Source: Lingula anatina (taxonomy: Eukaryota; Brachiopoda; Lingulata; Lingulida; Lingulidae). From it: 64,000 bases of DNA. Shown one piece after another: positions 56,701 to 64,000 of this stretch. The position numbers and the translations under genes were made by a program. The stretch is from the NCBI RefSeq assembly GCF_001039355.2, contig NW_019775280.1, positions 308,003 to 372,002 of the forward strand. The letters are read 5' to 3'. A model generated the notes under the pieces. It had not been told where the DNA came from, did not search any database, and was given only the letters and a program-made list of their open reading frames with translations. Numbering within the stretch: the first letter of the stretch is position 1; every line of letters begins with the position of its first letter.

Positions 56701-59700
56701 CAAACTTCAGCAACCTTCTACATTCTCTTCTTCATAAGAAGGACATCTTCCAAAAGCAGAAACAGTCCCATCTCATCTAAAATCACACCTTAATGTTTGG
56801 GTGCGATCCACTCACAGTGAGCAAGTGACTTGGCGAGTGGATCAAACCTAACATACAGTGTGATTATAAATTGCTTCATTTATATGTACTCTATGTAACT
56901 GTGCTGCTGTCTATTTATTTATTTACCAATTTATTTAATTGATGTAATTAGATGTAAAGTCCATGATCTGATGATTGTACCTTATATGTGAAGGTGTTTA
57001 TCAATAAAGAATTCAATTCATTCCCTCATTTACCAGAAAGATTCAAAATTAATGTGTTACATTGGTGTATAGAAGCCTACCCCTGGGCTTGACAACTTCA
57101 TCGTCCTCCGAGTCCTCAGAGTCAGTGGTGCGTGAGTAGTGGTGAGGGGTTGGCGGCTGCGACACAGGGTCTGGGGTGAATGTCCCATGGGGAGACAGAA
57201 TACTCCTTTCTCGCATGCTGGGGAGATGAGATAATAATGTTGCTACTGGTGAGATATTTCTTTTTTTCCAAAATATTTTTTGAAACAAATTAATGAAAAT
57301 TGCTAAAAACAATAATAAGTATTTAACATTTTACAAGCAGCAAAAGNTACAGGGTCCGGGGTGAATGTCCCATGGGGAGACAGAATACTCCTTTCTCGCA
57401 TGCTGGGGGGAAGAGATAATAATGTTGCTACTGGTGAGATATTTCTTTTTTTCCAAAATATTTTTTGAAACAAATTAATGAAAATTGCTAAAAACAATAA
57501 TAAGTATTTAACATTTTACAAGCAGCAAAAGCAAACTGAACAAGACCACAAACACATTAAATGTGAAGCCTTTAATCCCCCTTCTCGCCTCCAGAGTTAA
57601 TTATTTGAGTCTTACACAAAGGCAGGTTTATTTCCATCCTTGTAGACCTCACACTCACACCTATAACACCATATTCTCATGGTTTTCAGGTTGATGGCCA
57701 GGCAGTGTTTGTCTACCTGAAATAACACAGGATACATGGGACATGAGGCTTAATAAATTAATTTTTAAAAACATGTATTTTAGCCTTTTTTAGGGCTATT
57801 TAAACATTAAAATCTGATTTGATTTGAAAAATTACGTTTAATGCTATCATACGTTACACCTAAATTCATTACATGCAGAAATGTCATAAATGTGAGAATT
57901 TGAAAAAAATTAGACTTAATAAATTAAATCAAATGTAATACTAAAAATTCCAGATAAATCTTTGTTGACAAAAAGTGTGAAGATATATCATTAAGTTTTT
58001 AAATATCTTTTAACTGATCTTATGATTTAGTCCTAAGATGGAAGACTTCAGTCTGACATTACAAGTGGAACATTTCCCGTTCTTGAGATAATGAGAAAAT
58101 TAAAACTAATACAGAATCTTAACTTAAAGGATGCAGACGAAATTCTTTTGTAGCCCAAAAGAGTCCTTTACGACATCTTTTAGGATGTATGACAAAATTC
58201 CTTTGGAGCCCCATAGAGTCCTATAGACATCCTATATGAAAATTGGGTGAGAGCAATTCCCTCTGTATTCGCAGTAGACTGTCTGCTAGGGTAGGGAGAA
58301 GCAATTTCTGTCAATGAGATTGAACTAAATGTATTAATCTAAAAAATCAACAACTTTCTATTGAAGTACCCTACCTCTGCGTGCGACGAGCTGTGGTCCA
58401 CTCCAGACTCTCCGCAGCCTACGAACATACACCGCGAATGTAGACACAGCCACAGGTTAGGACCACCTGCATTACACGAGTCACAGATATCTGCCCTCTG
58501 AAATCACAAACCAAGTGTCAATGACATGGAGTTCTTTGAAATCACAAACCAAGTGTCAATGCCATACCCTGAGTGTCAGGGCACTGTAAAGCCAGCTTGC
58601 TCACTATACCTTTTCATGTGTTGGCTTTACTGTATTCTATATGGATTCTATATGAAACCAAGATTGAGCTGGCAATACAGAAATCTAGAACCTAGGGTAC
58701 AAAGATATCTATTCTGTGAAATCACAAACCAAGTGTTATTGACATCAGATTCTCTGTTCACAACCGAAGTGTCACTGACACAGAATTCTCTGAAATCACA
58801 AAATAGGTGACAAAGACACAGAAATCTATGAAAACACAAACCAAGTTTTGTAGACATGGAATTCTCTTATTATCATGTCCAAAAATAAAAGCATGTCAAT
58901 ATTTGTTAAAAAACTCTGACACTCACCTTGAAACTGGTTTAAAGCAAAGAAAACTGAAATGCTACTGTATATGTCAAGCCTTCAGAACGATATAAAGAAA
59001 GAGGCATACTGCCAAATGAAATGACACCATTCAAAACTTACCTAGATTGGGTGAAGAACTAATCTCTTTAACACCTTTTAAAAACATCAAAATAATGCAC
59101 CTATCAAATGAATTCCAGCAGAGATATTTTCAAACGCTAGACAAAACCCTGCGAGGACACACTAATAAGTCATTCAGTCTTGTTGCTATCAAGATGATGG
59201 TTCCATAAATTTTTCCAAGAATTCACTGTCACAAGATAATTAACTGGAAGGACACAATATGGTGATTACGGCACCTGACATTTTCCTCTGAATTTGAAAT
59301 TAACACCTGCTGGAGTTCAGCCAAGCTGCAGGCATATTTGCCATTATTGCTATGAAATGATTGTGGTAAAATATTTCATTTTCACTTGAGACTTTAACCA
59401 CTATCAAAATGAATGAAACCTGAAGCCCACTTATCTATAGATAGATCCAGTACAGTAACCGCAGCATTTGCAAGGATTTTATATCATATGCTGGATAAAA
59501 AAAATTATCAAATAATTTTCTTTTTGGACATGAAGTGATTTTTTTTTCAGTTCTTCTGCCTTCTGTTAGACCTGTAAACAGAAGAGGGCATTCAAAACAA
59601 TCATGCTATTTGGAAGAAAAGCTCCACTCTGAACCAAATTTTAATTTCAGTTCTACGCAATTTCTCCCATTTTTATTTCTTGGGTACATTAAGGGAGGTA

Positions 59701-60045
59701 AGAAGGTCCTCCTCACATCCTCCCATACAGTCCTGTGTCTGAAGACTCACCTCTTTCTGTCTCCTCACATCCTCCCATACAGTCCTGTGTCTGAAGACTC
59801 ACCTCTTTCTTCCTCCTCACATCCTCCCATGTAGTCCTGTGTCTGGAGACTCACCTCTTTCTTCCTCCTCATATCCTCCCATGCAGTCCTGTGTCTAGAG
59901 ACTCACCTCTTTTTTCCTCCTTACATCCTCCCATGAGTTGTCTCCCACACTGTTCACATGGGGGCAATGGCTGACCTTGACCCTCTGTGACATGCTGATG
60001 ACCTTGGGATGACCTTGGAAGGTTACAACAAACTAGTAGATATAT
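48659..60045 (-). CDS. USP20/USP33: USP20/USP33-type ubiquitin carboxyl-terminal hydrolase
   Basis: Cysteine protease that removes ubiquitin. Vertebrate USP20 and USP33 are the pVHL-interacting deubiquitinases that act on receptors and signalling proteins. Twenty coding exons join in consistent phase, totalling 2910 nt (about 969 residues; human paralogues about 910-940). Order: start codon at 59993, ZnF-UBP domain (about residues 9-105), serine/acid-rich linker, catalytic Cys box [15 protein letters not shown] (Cys about 161), long acidic insertion (about 240-418), then the finger region with CLTCES and YSCEKCKK. The His box [14 protein letters not shown] (His about 618) and WYEYDD follow, then two DUSP domains (about 690-780 and 790-880) and a long Pro/Glu-rich tail. 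Architecture is diagnostic for the USP20/33 pair; this is probably the single pre-duplication orthologue. All catalytic and zinc ligands seem present. Several exon ends are flanked by tandem copies of themselves. Confidence 0.95.
49812..49935. repeat. 61-bp tandem duplication over the exon 18 donor
   Basis: The exon end (minus strand GAGCTAGACACTTTTGTCAAG) and its GTAAAGACTAG donor recur 61 bp into the intron with one or two changes. The second copy also gains an AG just before the copied exon segment. Confidence 0.9.
50290..50474. repeat. 96-bp tandem duplication over the exon 17 donor
   Basis: AGCTGTAGCTTACCTTTCAT occurs at 50284 and 50380. The intronic copy still encodes [13 protein letters not shown] with few changes and keeps the GTAAGC donor. 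Confidence 0.9.
50393..51279 (-). CDS. USP20/USP33: USP coding exons 15-17: first DUSP domain
   Basis: Exons 51216-51279 (64 bp, [20 protein letters not shown]), 50859-50964 (106 bp, [20 protein letters not shown] then DFLCKHG) and 50393-50474 (82 bp, [20 protein letters not shown] then DCLHER). The [12 protein letters not shown] start is typical of USP20/33 DUSP domains. Confidence 0.92.
50704..50769. repeat. (CA)n microsatellite
   Basis: About 33 uninterrupted CA units in the intron between USP exons 16 and 17. Confidence 0.97.
51578..51770 (-). CDS. USP20/USP33: USP coding exon 14: catalytic His box
   Basis: 193 bp encoding [20 protein letters not shown] with the general-base His. Then [12 protein letters not shown] follows with the third triad residue, and EAYVLFYR ends the catalytic domain. 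Confidence 0.95.
52080..52194 (-). CDS. USP20/USP33: USP coding exon 13
   Basis: 115 bp encoding [20 protein letters not shown] through [14 protein letters not shown]. The IHLKRF block is a hallmark of the USP catalytic core. Confidence 0.94.
52390..52839 (-). CDS. USP20/USP33: USP coding exons 11-12
   Basis: Exons 52735-52839 (105 bp, [20 protein letters not shown] then [15 protein letters not shown], second CxxC of the finger) and 52390-52435 (46 bp, [15 protein letters not shown]). Phases fit on both sides. Confidence 0.93.
53292..53807 (-). CDS. USP20/USP33: USP coding exons 9-10
   Basis: Exons 53716-53807 (92 bp, [20 protein letters not shown] and CLTCES) and 53292-53458 (167 bp, [20 protein letters not shown] through [11 protein letters not shown]). 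The first CxxC of the USP finger is here. Confidence 0.93.
53825..54028. mobile_element. Foldback element in a USP intron
   Basis: Short-subfamily copy: ATTCCCATAGATTTTAGATC at the left, TAATCTATGGAAATG at the right, GATCGATCTA in both ends. It sits in the intron between exons 8 and 9, only about 20 bp from the exon 9 acceptor. Confidence 0.78.
54271..54814 (-). CDS. USP20/USP33: USP coding exon 8: QQD box plus acidic insertion
   Basis: 544 bp starting [20 protein letters not shown] (conserved Gln/Asp region). A highly acidic and Ser-rich insertion of some 150 residues follows (for example [14 protein letters not shown] and [12 protein letters not shown]). An insertion at this point is usual for USP20/33 and is predicted disordered. 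Confidence 0.93.
55076..55508 (-). CDS. USP20/USP33: USP coding exons 6-7
   Basis: Exons 55395-55508 (114 bp, [20 protein letters not shown] onward) and 55076-55154 (79 bp, [20 protein letters not shown] and RGYSQQ). This is the start of the catalytic palm after the Cys box. Phases 2 and 0. Confidence 0.93.
55789..55891. repeat. 51-bp tandem duplication over the catalytic Cys exon donor
   Basis: CCAGTTGGACAATGCTTG begins at 55789 and 55840. The intronic copy keeps an open [15 protein letters not shown] reading. The same duplication is in the other allele copy at 56320-56422. Confidence 0.92.
55841..55910 (-). CDS. USP20/USP33: USP coding exon 5: catalytic Cys box (first allele copy)
   Basis: 70 bp encoding [20 protein letters not shown] and LSN, with the active-site Cys. 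Acceptor TTCCAG, donor AACTG|GTAAGT, phase 2, completing Cys with exon 6 as in human ALSNCPPLT. Directly followed by a 51-bp tandem copy of its own end. Confidence 0.95.
56211..56211. other. Single-N contig join
   Basis: Sequence from 55681 restarts at 56212 with offset 531 and runs through exon 5. Confidence 0.9.
56372..56441 (-). CDS. USP20/USP33: USP exon 5, second allele copy
   Basis: Identical exon repeated after the N at 56211, with the same acceptor, donor and 51-bp downstream duplication. It should not be added to the transcript a second time. Confidence 0.85.
57081..57217 (-). CDS. USP20/USP33: USP coding exon 4 (linker)
   Basis: 137 bp beginning at acceptor CCCCAG. It encodes [20 protein letters not shown], then PPTPHHYS and the acidic [17 protein letters not shown]. 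Part of this exon is repeated after the Ns at 57347 and 62541. Confidence 0.92.
57347..57347. other. Single-N contig join inside an exon 4 copy
   Basis: To the right, 57348-57402 repeats the 5' part of exon 4 (as at 57163-57217), including the acceptor. It is incomplete because the contig begins in mid-exon. Confidence 0.9.
57616..58497 (-). CDS. USP20/USP33: USP coding exons 2-3 (ZnF-UBP domain)
   Basis: Exons 58375-58497 (123 bp) and 57616-57716 (101 bp). They encode [20 protein letters not shown], the VGCGES and HSSSH zinc motifs, then [20 protein letters not shown]. All expected Cys/His ligands of a ubiquitin-binding zinc finger are visible. Donor of exon 3 is TTTGT|GTAAGA. Confidence 0.92.
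58499..58870. repeat. Tandem repeats of the exon 2 acceptor region
   Basis: AAATCACAAACCAAGTGT starts at 58501 and 58539 (38 bp apart) and recurs in weaker form near 58719, 58792 and 58834. On the minus strand each is GGTTTGTGATTTC; only the copy next to exon 2 is followed by AG, as the true acceptor. Confidence 0.85.
59700..59935. repeat. 52-bp tandem array over the exon 1 donor (four donors)
   Basis: Donor dinucleotides (plus strand AC) lie at 59749, 59801, 59853 and 59905, exactly 52 bp apart. Each has the consensus GAG|GTGAGT and the copied exon tail ATGGGAGGATGT. The rightmost (59905) is the natural donor. Confidence 0.93.
59907..60045 (-). CDS. USP20/USP33: USP coding exon 1
   Basis: Acceptor TCCTTGCAG before 60045, untranslated to the ATG at 59993, then [20 protein letters not shown] and WEDVRRKKE, ending at donor GAG|GTGAGT. 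CPH supplies the first zinc ligands of the ZnF-UBP domain, as in human USP20/33 (CPHLDS). The acceptor implies a separate 5' untranslated exon. Confidence 0.88.
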
Positions 60046-61478
60046 CTGCAAGGAATGAGTAACATGATTAAATATATTAAAACATTGATTTATCACTAGA
60101 AATGAAGGGAGATTGATTGTGAAAGATTGTCTGTAATATGCATATCATGAAAGTATATAATATTTTAAGACTGACAATTCACTTGATAAAATCAAAATTC
60201 ATTGAGCAGTAAGGCCTTTGTCACATCAAGGGATATACTTTACTGTGTCTGTCTGTAGCACACTCCTAAAATGTAATTTGGCAACAGGAGGCTTTATTTG
60301 CTCTCATGTTTTATTGTAGCTATAAATAACCTTTGGCAACTTTTTTGCAAAATGGTTTAAATTTCATTAAAACAAGTCAAATTAACCCTATTTTGTTTAG
60401 CCAATTTAAGTTAGATTTAGCATTTGGCTAAAATGGCAAGTGTAAGCACCACCCCAGGTAATGTAAAGTGTTTATATATGTCAAGGTAATAATGTAACAG
60501 AACATACAGAGGACACAGCACTGTCCGACCTGGCTTCTTTCATGGCATATCTTTTGCCTCAAAGAACTTACTTTCATGTATTCCGTTTACAGTTCGAGGT
60601 AGAAACAATAATTTGAATTAAAAACTGGATAACATGTAGTAACAAGGCACTGTTATAATTAGTATCATGGATATACCTTTCCATACTGCCAAGCGAAAAG
60701 GTATATCTATGAATAGCTGCAAAGCTAATGTTAAAATTTAAATTGTAATCAACTTTAAATAATATTTATTGTATTATATTGTTTATAGAAACAGTAAACA
60801 ATCCAGATAAAATTAAATTAGGCCACAATAGGTGCAGAGTACAAGCTACATATGATTGTTAAATAGGATGATAATGCAGTTATATAACCCTAGAGTAAGA
60901 TCCTTATCTGATTAGAAGCCTGTTGTTTTGTCTATTAGTTATCCTTCCCATCTTTATATAAGACCAATTGTACTGATGTCTGCCTTTTAATTCAGCCTGG
61001 CCATAACTGAAAGTATACTTGTGAAGTCTTATGCTTATATGCATAATTTTTGGTTAATTAAAACACTGACATAATAGAATTCTGCTAATATTTTAAAATG
61101 ATTATGTAAATTATCAGGATAGAGACTTAACCTCTAACTAAGAAGCTGCAAGTCCCACACTTTTACCAATTGAGTAAAATGACAGCTGCATAGCATAGAA
61201 TGAATGACTTGAGCCATGGACCTAATGAGAGAAGGACGAGTAACGCGGCATCTTCCTTTGAAGCTATGTGCGTTCGGGTAAACATTCGCCCATTGTCTCA
61301 GATAAGCTGTTTTGATAGCTCCACGGGAGCCTGAACAACTTATTATCAAGGTAGCGCGCGCTGTGCCTCATTAAAATCCTTTTGTTCTGTTGCATGGATA
61401 ACGCAATTTCTCGCGGTCCCTCGTGGTTGCTATGACACAGCATTGCCTCCATCTTGTAATTGCTAGCACATACACCCC
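60046..61478 (-). promoter_or_regulatory. USP20/USP33: USP 5' intron and candidate promoter
   Basis: 60046 to about 61200 is AT-rich intron. The stretch at 61230-61460 is more CpG-rich (GCGCGCGCTACC, CTCGCGGTCCC). On the minus strand it has CAAGATGGAGGC (YY1-like) near 61445-61456 and GTCATAGCAAC (X-box-like) near 61428-61438. This suggests a TATA-less promoter with a non-coding first exon; its donor is not certain. Confidence 0.4.
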
Positions 61479-61682
61479 ATTTCCATAGATTAGATCGACC
61501 TACTTTAGATCGACCTAACTCCCTGGGGGTTCACGCTAAATAGCTGTCAGCCGGGCGGACACGAAAGTTAATTATCCCCTTACAGCTTGTAGTAGGCGGG
61601 ACGGACATTTAAGTCGGATTATCTTAAAGTAATCTAGTGAAGCTCCCCGGGGGGATAGATCGATCTAAAATCTCTTGGAATA
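61479..61682. mobile_element. Foldback element beside the USP promoter, reversed orientation
   Basis: Reverse complement of the copy at 53825-54028. Ends CATTTCCATAGATTAGATCG and TAAAATCTCTTGGAA, with GTTAATTATCCCC at the centre. It lies about 20 bp upstream of the YY1-like site. Confidence 0.78.
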
Positions 61683-61806
61683 GAGCCATAGACTTGCGTC
61701 AACAAGTGGAAATTTGTTTCGGGTTTTCAGTTTCTTTTTCCTTTTACCTAATTAAAACGGGCTCTGGCCTTTGTCTATACTTGTTATCGTTTCCAAGATT
61801 GTATTG

Positions 61807-62060
61807 ATATAATAATAATAATAAGTTTATTGAGCACTAAATGATGTGAATACATTTGCAGGCTCTCTAGACTACAGTACAATATTTACACAATATATAT
61901 ATGGATATACAATTATATATGTTTACATATGTAGTATGTTAAATTATACATGTGTTAATGTAAATTATGCTATAATTTTAATTAATTAAGCTATTCACAG
62001 CATTGTTGACAATAAGTGGCTGTGATATACTAGATCTCAGTCGAACTGATATATAACTGG
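61807..62060 (+). mobile_element. Dispersed AAT-led repeat, copy 4
   Basis: AATAATAATAATAAGTTTAT then TGAGCAC, CATTTGCAGGCTCTCTAGAC, and later GATATATAACTGGTTTAAAA. Same block order as 16343-16790 and 18905-19470 with heavy divergence. Confidence 0.45.
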
Positions 62061-62540
62061 TTTAAAAGCATGTTGACTAATAAAGCCAGGTAGGTGCTAT
62101 CCAAACGTATCTGATAACAAGATAATGTAATGTAGCAAGCCAATTACAGAGGTGAGTTGTGATCAAGATCCACCTTTATGACCATTACCCAAGTAAATAT
62201 ATTCACGTAGTTTGCATGTGTACATGTCCACATTTATACTTGAATTAAAAGACCAATGAGGGTGTTTGTCAATCGTCTCTTTGCTGTATAGGGACTCCAA
62301 TTTAAAGATGAAAAACTATTAATTTTCATTCTCAAAGTGGAGCAGACTGTAGCCGGTAATGTGTAAATATATATATACTTCAGAGCAGTGTTAATATCAA
62401 CTTTGATAAAAGAATATTAAAAGGCCCACAAGTGCGTTTTTGTGCGTAACGAATGCGTGTGTGGTGCCATATTGCAACGAGAGCCCATATTGAAAGTTAA
62501 AAAAATAATAATTATCATTCTCAGAATGGAGCAGATCGTG
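62061..62540. other. Upstream flank of the USP gene, no gene seen
   Basis: AT-rich. CATTCTCAAAGTGGAGCAGA near 62328 recurs as CATTCTCAGAATGGAGCAGA near 62516, a loose local repeat. It ends at the N at 62541. Confidence 0.4.
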
Positions 62541-62541
62541 N
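62541..62541. other. Single-N contig join
   Basis: The right-hand contig begins at CACAGGGTCTGGGG, the same homologous base at which the contig after 57347 begins. Confidence 0.9.
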
Positions 62542-64000
62542 CACAGGGTCTGGGGTGAATGTCCCATGGGGAGACAGAATACTCCTTTCTCGCATGCTGG
62601 GGAGATGAGATAATAATGTTGCTACTGGTGAGATATTTCTTTTTTTCCAAAATATTTTTTGAAACAAATTAATGAAAATTGCTAAAAACAATAATAAGTA
62701 TTTAACATTTTACAAGCAGCAAAAGCAAACTGAACAAGACCACAAACACATTAAATGTGAAGCCTTTAATCCCCCTTCTCGCCTCCAGAGTTAATTATTT
62801 GAGTCTTACACAAAGGCAGGTTTATTTCCATCCTTGTAGACCTCACACTCACACCTATAACACCATATTCTCATGGTGTTCAGGTTGATGGCCAAGCAGT
62901 GTTTGTCTACCTGAAATAACACAGGATATATGGGACATCAGGCTTAATAAATTAATTTTTAAAAACATGTATTTTAGCCTTTTTTTAGGGCTATTTAAAC
63001 ATTAAAATCTGATTTGATTTGAAAAATTACGTTTAATGCTATCATACGTTACACCTAAATTCATTACATGCAGAAATGTCATAAATGTGAGAATTTGAAA
63101 AAAATTAGACTTAATAAATTAAATCAAATGTAATACTAAAAATTCCAGATAAATCTTTGTTGATAAAAAGTGTGAAGATATATCATTACGTTTTTAAATA
63201 TCTTTTAACTGATCTTATGATTTAGTCCTAAGATGGAAGACTTCAGTCTGACATTACAAGTGGAACATTTCCCGTTCTTGAGATAATGAGAAAATTAAAA
63301 CTAATACAGAATCTTAACTTAAAGGATGCAGACGAAATTCTTTTGTAGCCCAAAAGAGTCCTTTACGACATCTTTTAGGATGTATGACAAAATTCCTTTG
63401 GAGCCCCATAGAGTCCTATAGACATCCTATATGAAAATTGGGTGAGAGCAATTCCCTCTGTATTCGCAGTAGACTGTCTGCTAGGGTAGGGAGAAGCAAT
63501 TTCCGTCAATGAGATTGAACTAAATGTATTAATCTAAAAAATCAACAACTTTCTATTGAAGTACCCTACCTCTGCGTGCGACGAGCTGTGGTCCACTCCA
63601 GACTCTCCGCAGCCTACGAACATACACCGCGAATGTAGACACAGCCACAGGTTAGGACCACCTGCATTACACGAGTCACAGATATCTGCCCTCTGAAATC
63701 ACAAACCAAGTGTCAATGACATGGAGTTCTTTGAAATCACAAACCAAGTGTCAATGCCATACCCTGAGTGTCAGGGCACTGTAAAGCCAGCTTGCTCACT
63801 ATACCTTTTCATGTGTTGGCTTTACTGTATTCTATATGGATTCTACATGAAACCAAGATTGAGCTGGCAATACAGAAATCTAGAACCTAGGGTACAAAGA
63901 CATCTATTCTGTGAAATCACAAACCAAGTGTTATTGACATCAAATTCTCTGTTCACAACCGAAGTGTCACTGACACAGAATTCTCTGAAATCACAAAATA
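62542..64000 (-). pseudogene. USP20/USP33: Second copy of USP exons 2-4 (partial), probable allelic duplicate
   Basis: Contains exon 4 in part (62542-62596), exon 3 (62810-62910) and exon 2 (63570-63692), with introns matching 57348-58806 almost base for base. Frames are intact and splice sites kept. The copy is cut at the N in mid-exon and continues beyond the window. Nearly perfect intron identity argues for an allele rather than an old paralogue; it is labelled pseudogene only because it cannot be part of the transcript as placed. Confidence 0.7.

Noticed and set aside
62542-64000. A second USP gene upstream of the first
   Set aside because: It begins in mid-exon at an N and matches introns almost perfectly; an allelic duplicate is more likely than a paralogue.
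1-64000. Search for tRNA, rRNA, CRISPR or retroviral genes
   Set aside because: No cloverleaf with A/B boxes, no rRNA core, no regular spacer array, and no reverse transcriptase or integrase motif was recognised by eye. A covariance-model or profile search could still find a short RNA gene.

Overview
This is a eukaryotic nuclear window: split genes with GT/AG introns of about 0.1-6 kb, AT-rich non-coding DNA, microsatellites and many small DNA-transposon relics. Gene content (glutamine synthetase, an NaGLT1-type sugar transporter, an NKRF-type RNA-binding protein and a USP20/USP33 deubiquitinase), short introns and very high allelic polymorphism suggest a marine invertebrate deuterostome. A lancelet (Branchiostoma) is my best guess, but nothing here proves the species. 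No rRNA, tRNA, CRISPR or prokaryotic feature was seen.

Layout, left to right; all four genes are on the minus strand. (1) 2.15-13.6 kb: glutamine synthetase (GLUL). Five coding exons are present; the last, C-terminal exon lies left of the window. Candidate 5' non-coding exons and promoters lie at 12.8 and 13.5 kb. (2) 13.7-22.5 kb: no gene found. It holds a 223-bp tandem duplication, a 2.5-kb direct repeat joined by a single N, and small transposons. (3) 22.6-38.0 kb: an MFSD4B/NaGLT1-like transporter with three coding exons, of which exons 2 and 3 each appear twice. (4) 38.0-43.7 kb: intergenic, with foldback elements and a 165-bp gap. (5) 43.7-46.5 kb: NKRF-like gene, three exons, about 559 codons, every splice junction checked by phase. 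(6) 48.66-60.05 kb: USP20/USP33 orthologue, 20 coding exons, about 969 codons, every junction checked by phase; the likely promoter is near 61.4 kb. (7) 62.54-64.0 kb: a second, nearly identical copy of part of the USP gene.

Two themes run through the window. First, single Ns at 18139, 24515, 31160, 56211, 57347 and 62541 mark places where near-identical sequence restarts. The duplicated exons are therefore best read as two alleles laid end to end by the assembler, not as gene duplications. Several contig ends fall inside foldback or TIR elements. Comparing the alleles shows real polymorphism: transposon presence/absence, microsatellite length, and a micro-duplication across a splice site. 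Second, short tandem duplications (51-96 bp) that straddle exon/intron junctions and copy the splice site occur repeatedly: four in the USP gene and one, allele-specific, in the transporter gene.

The four genes have unrelated housekeeping roles (nitrogen metabolism, sugar transport, nuclear RNA/transcription control, ubiquitin removal). I see no evidence that they form a functional cluster.
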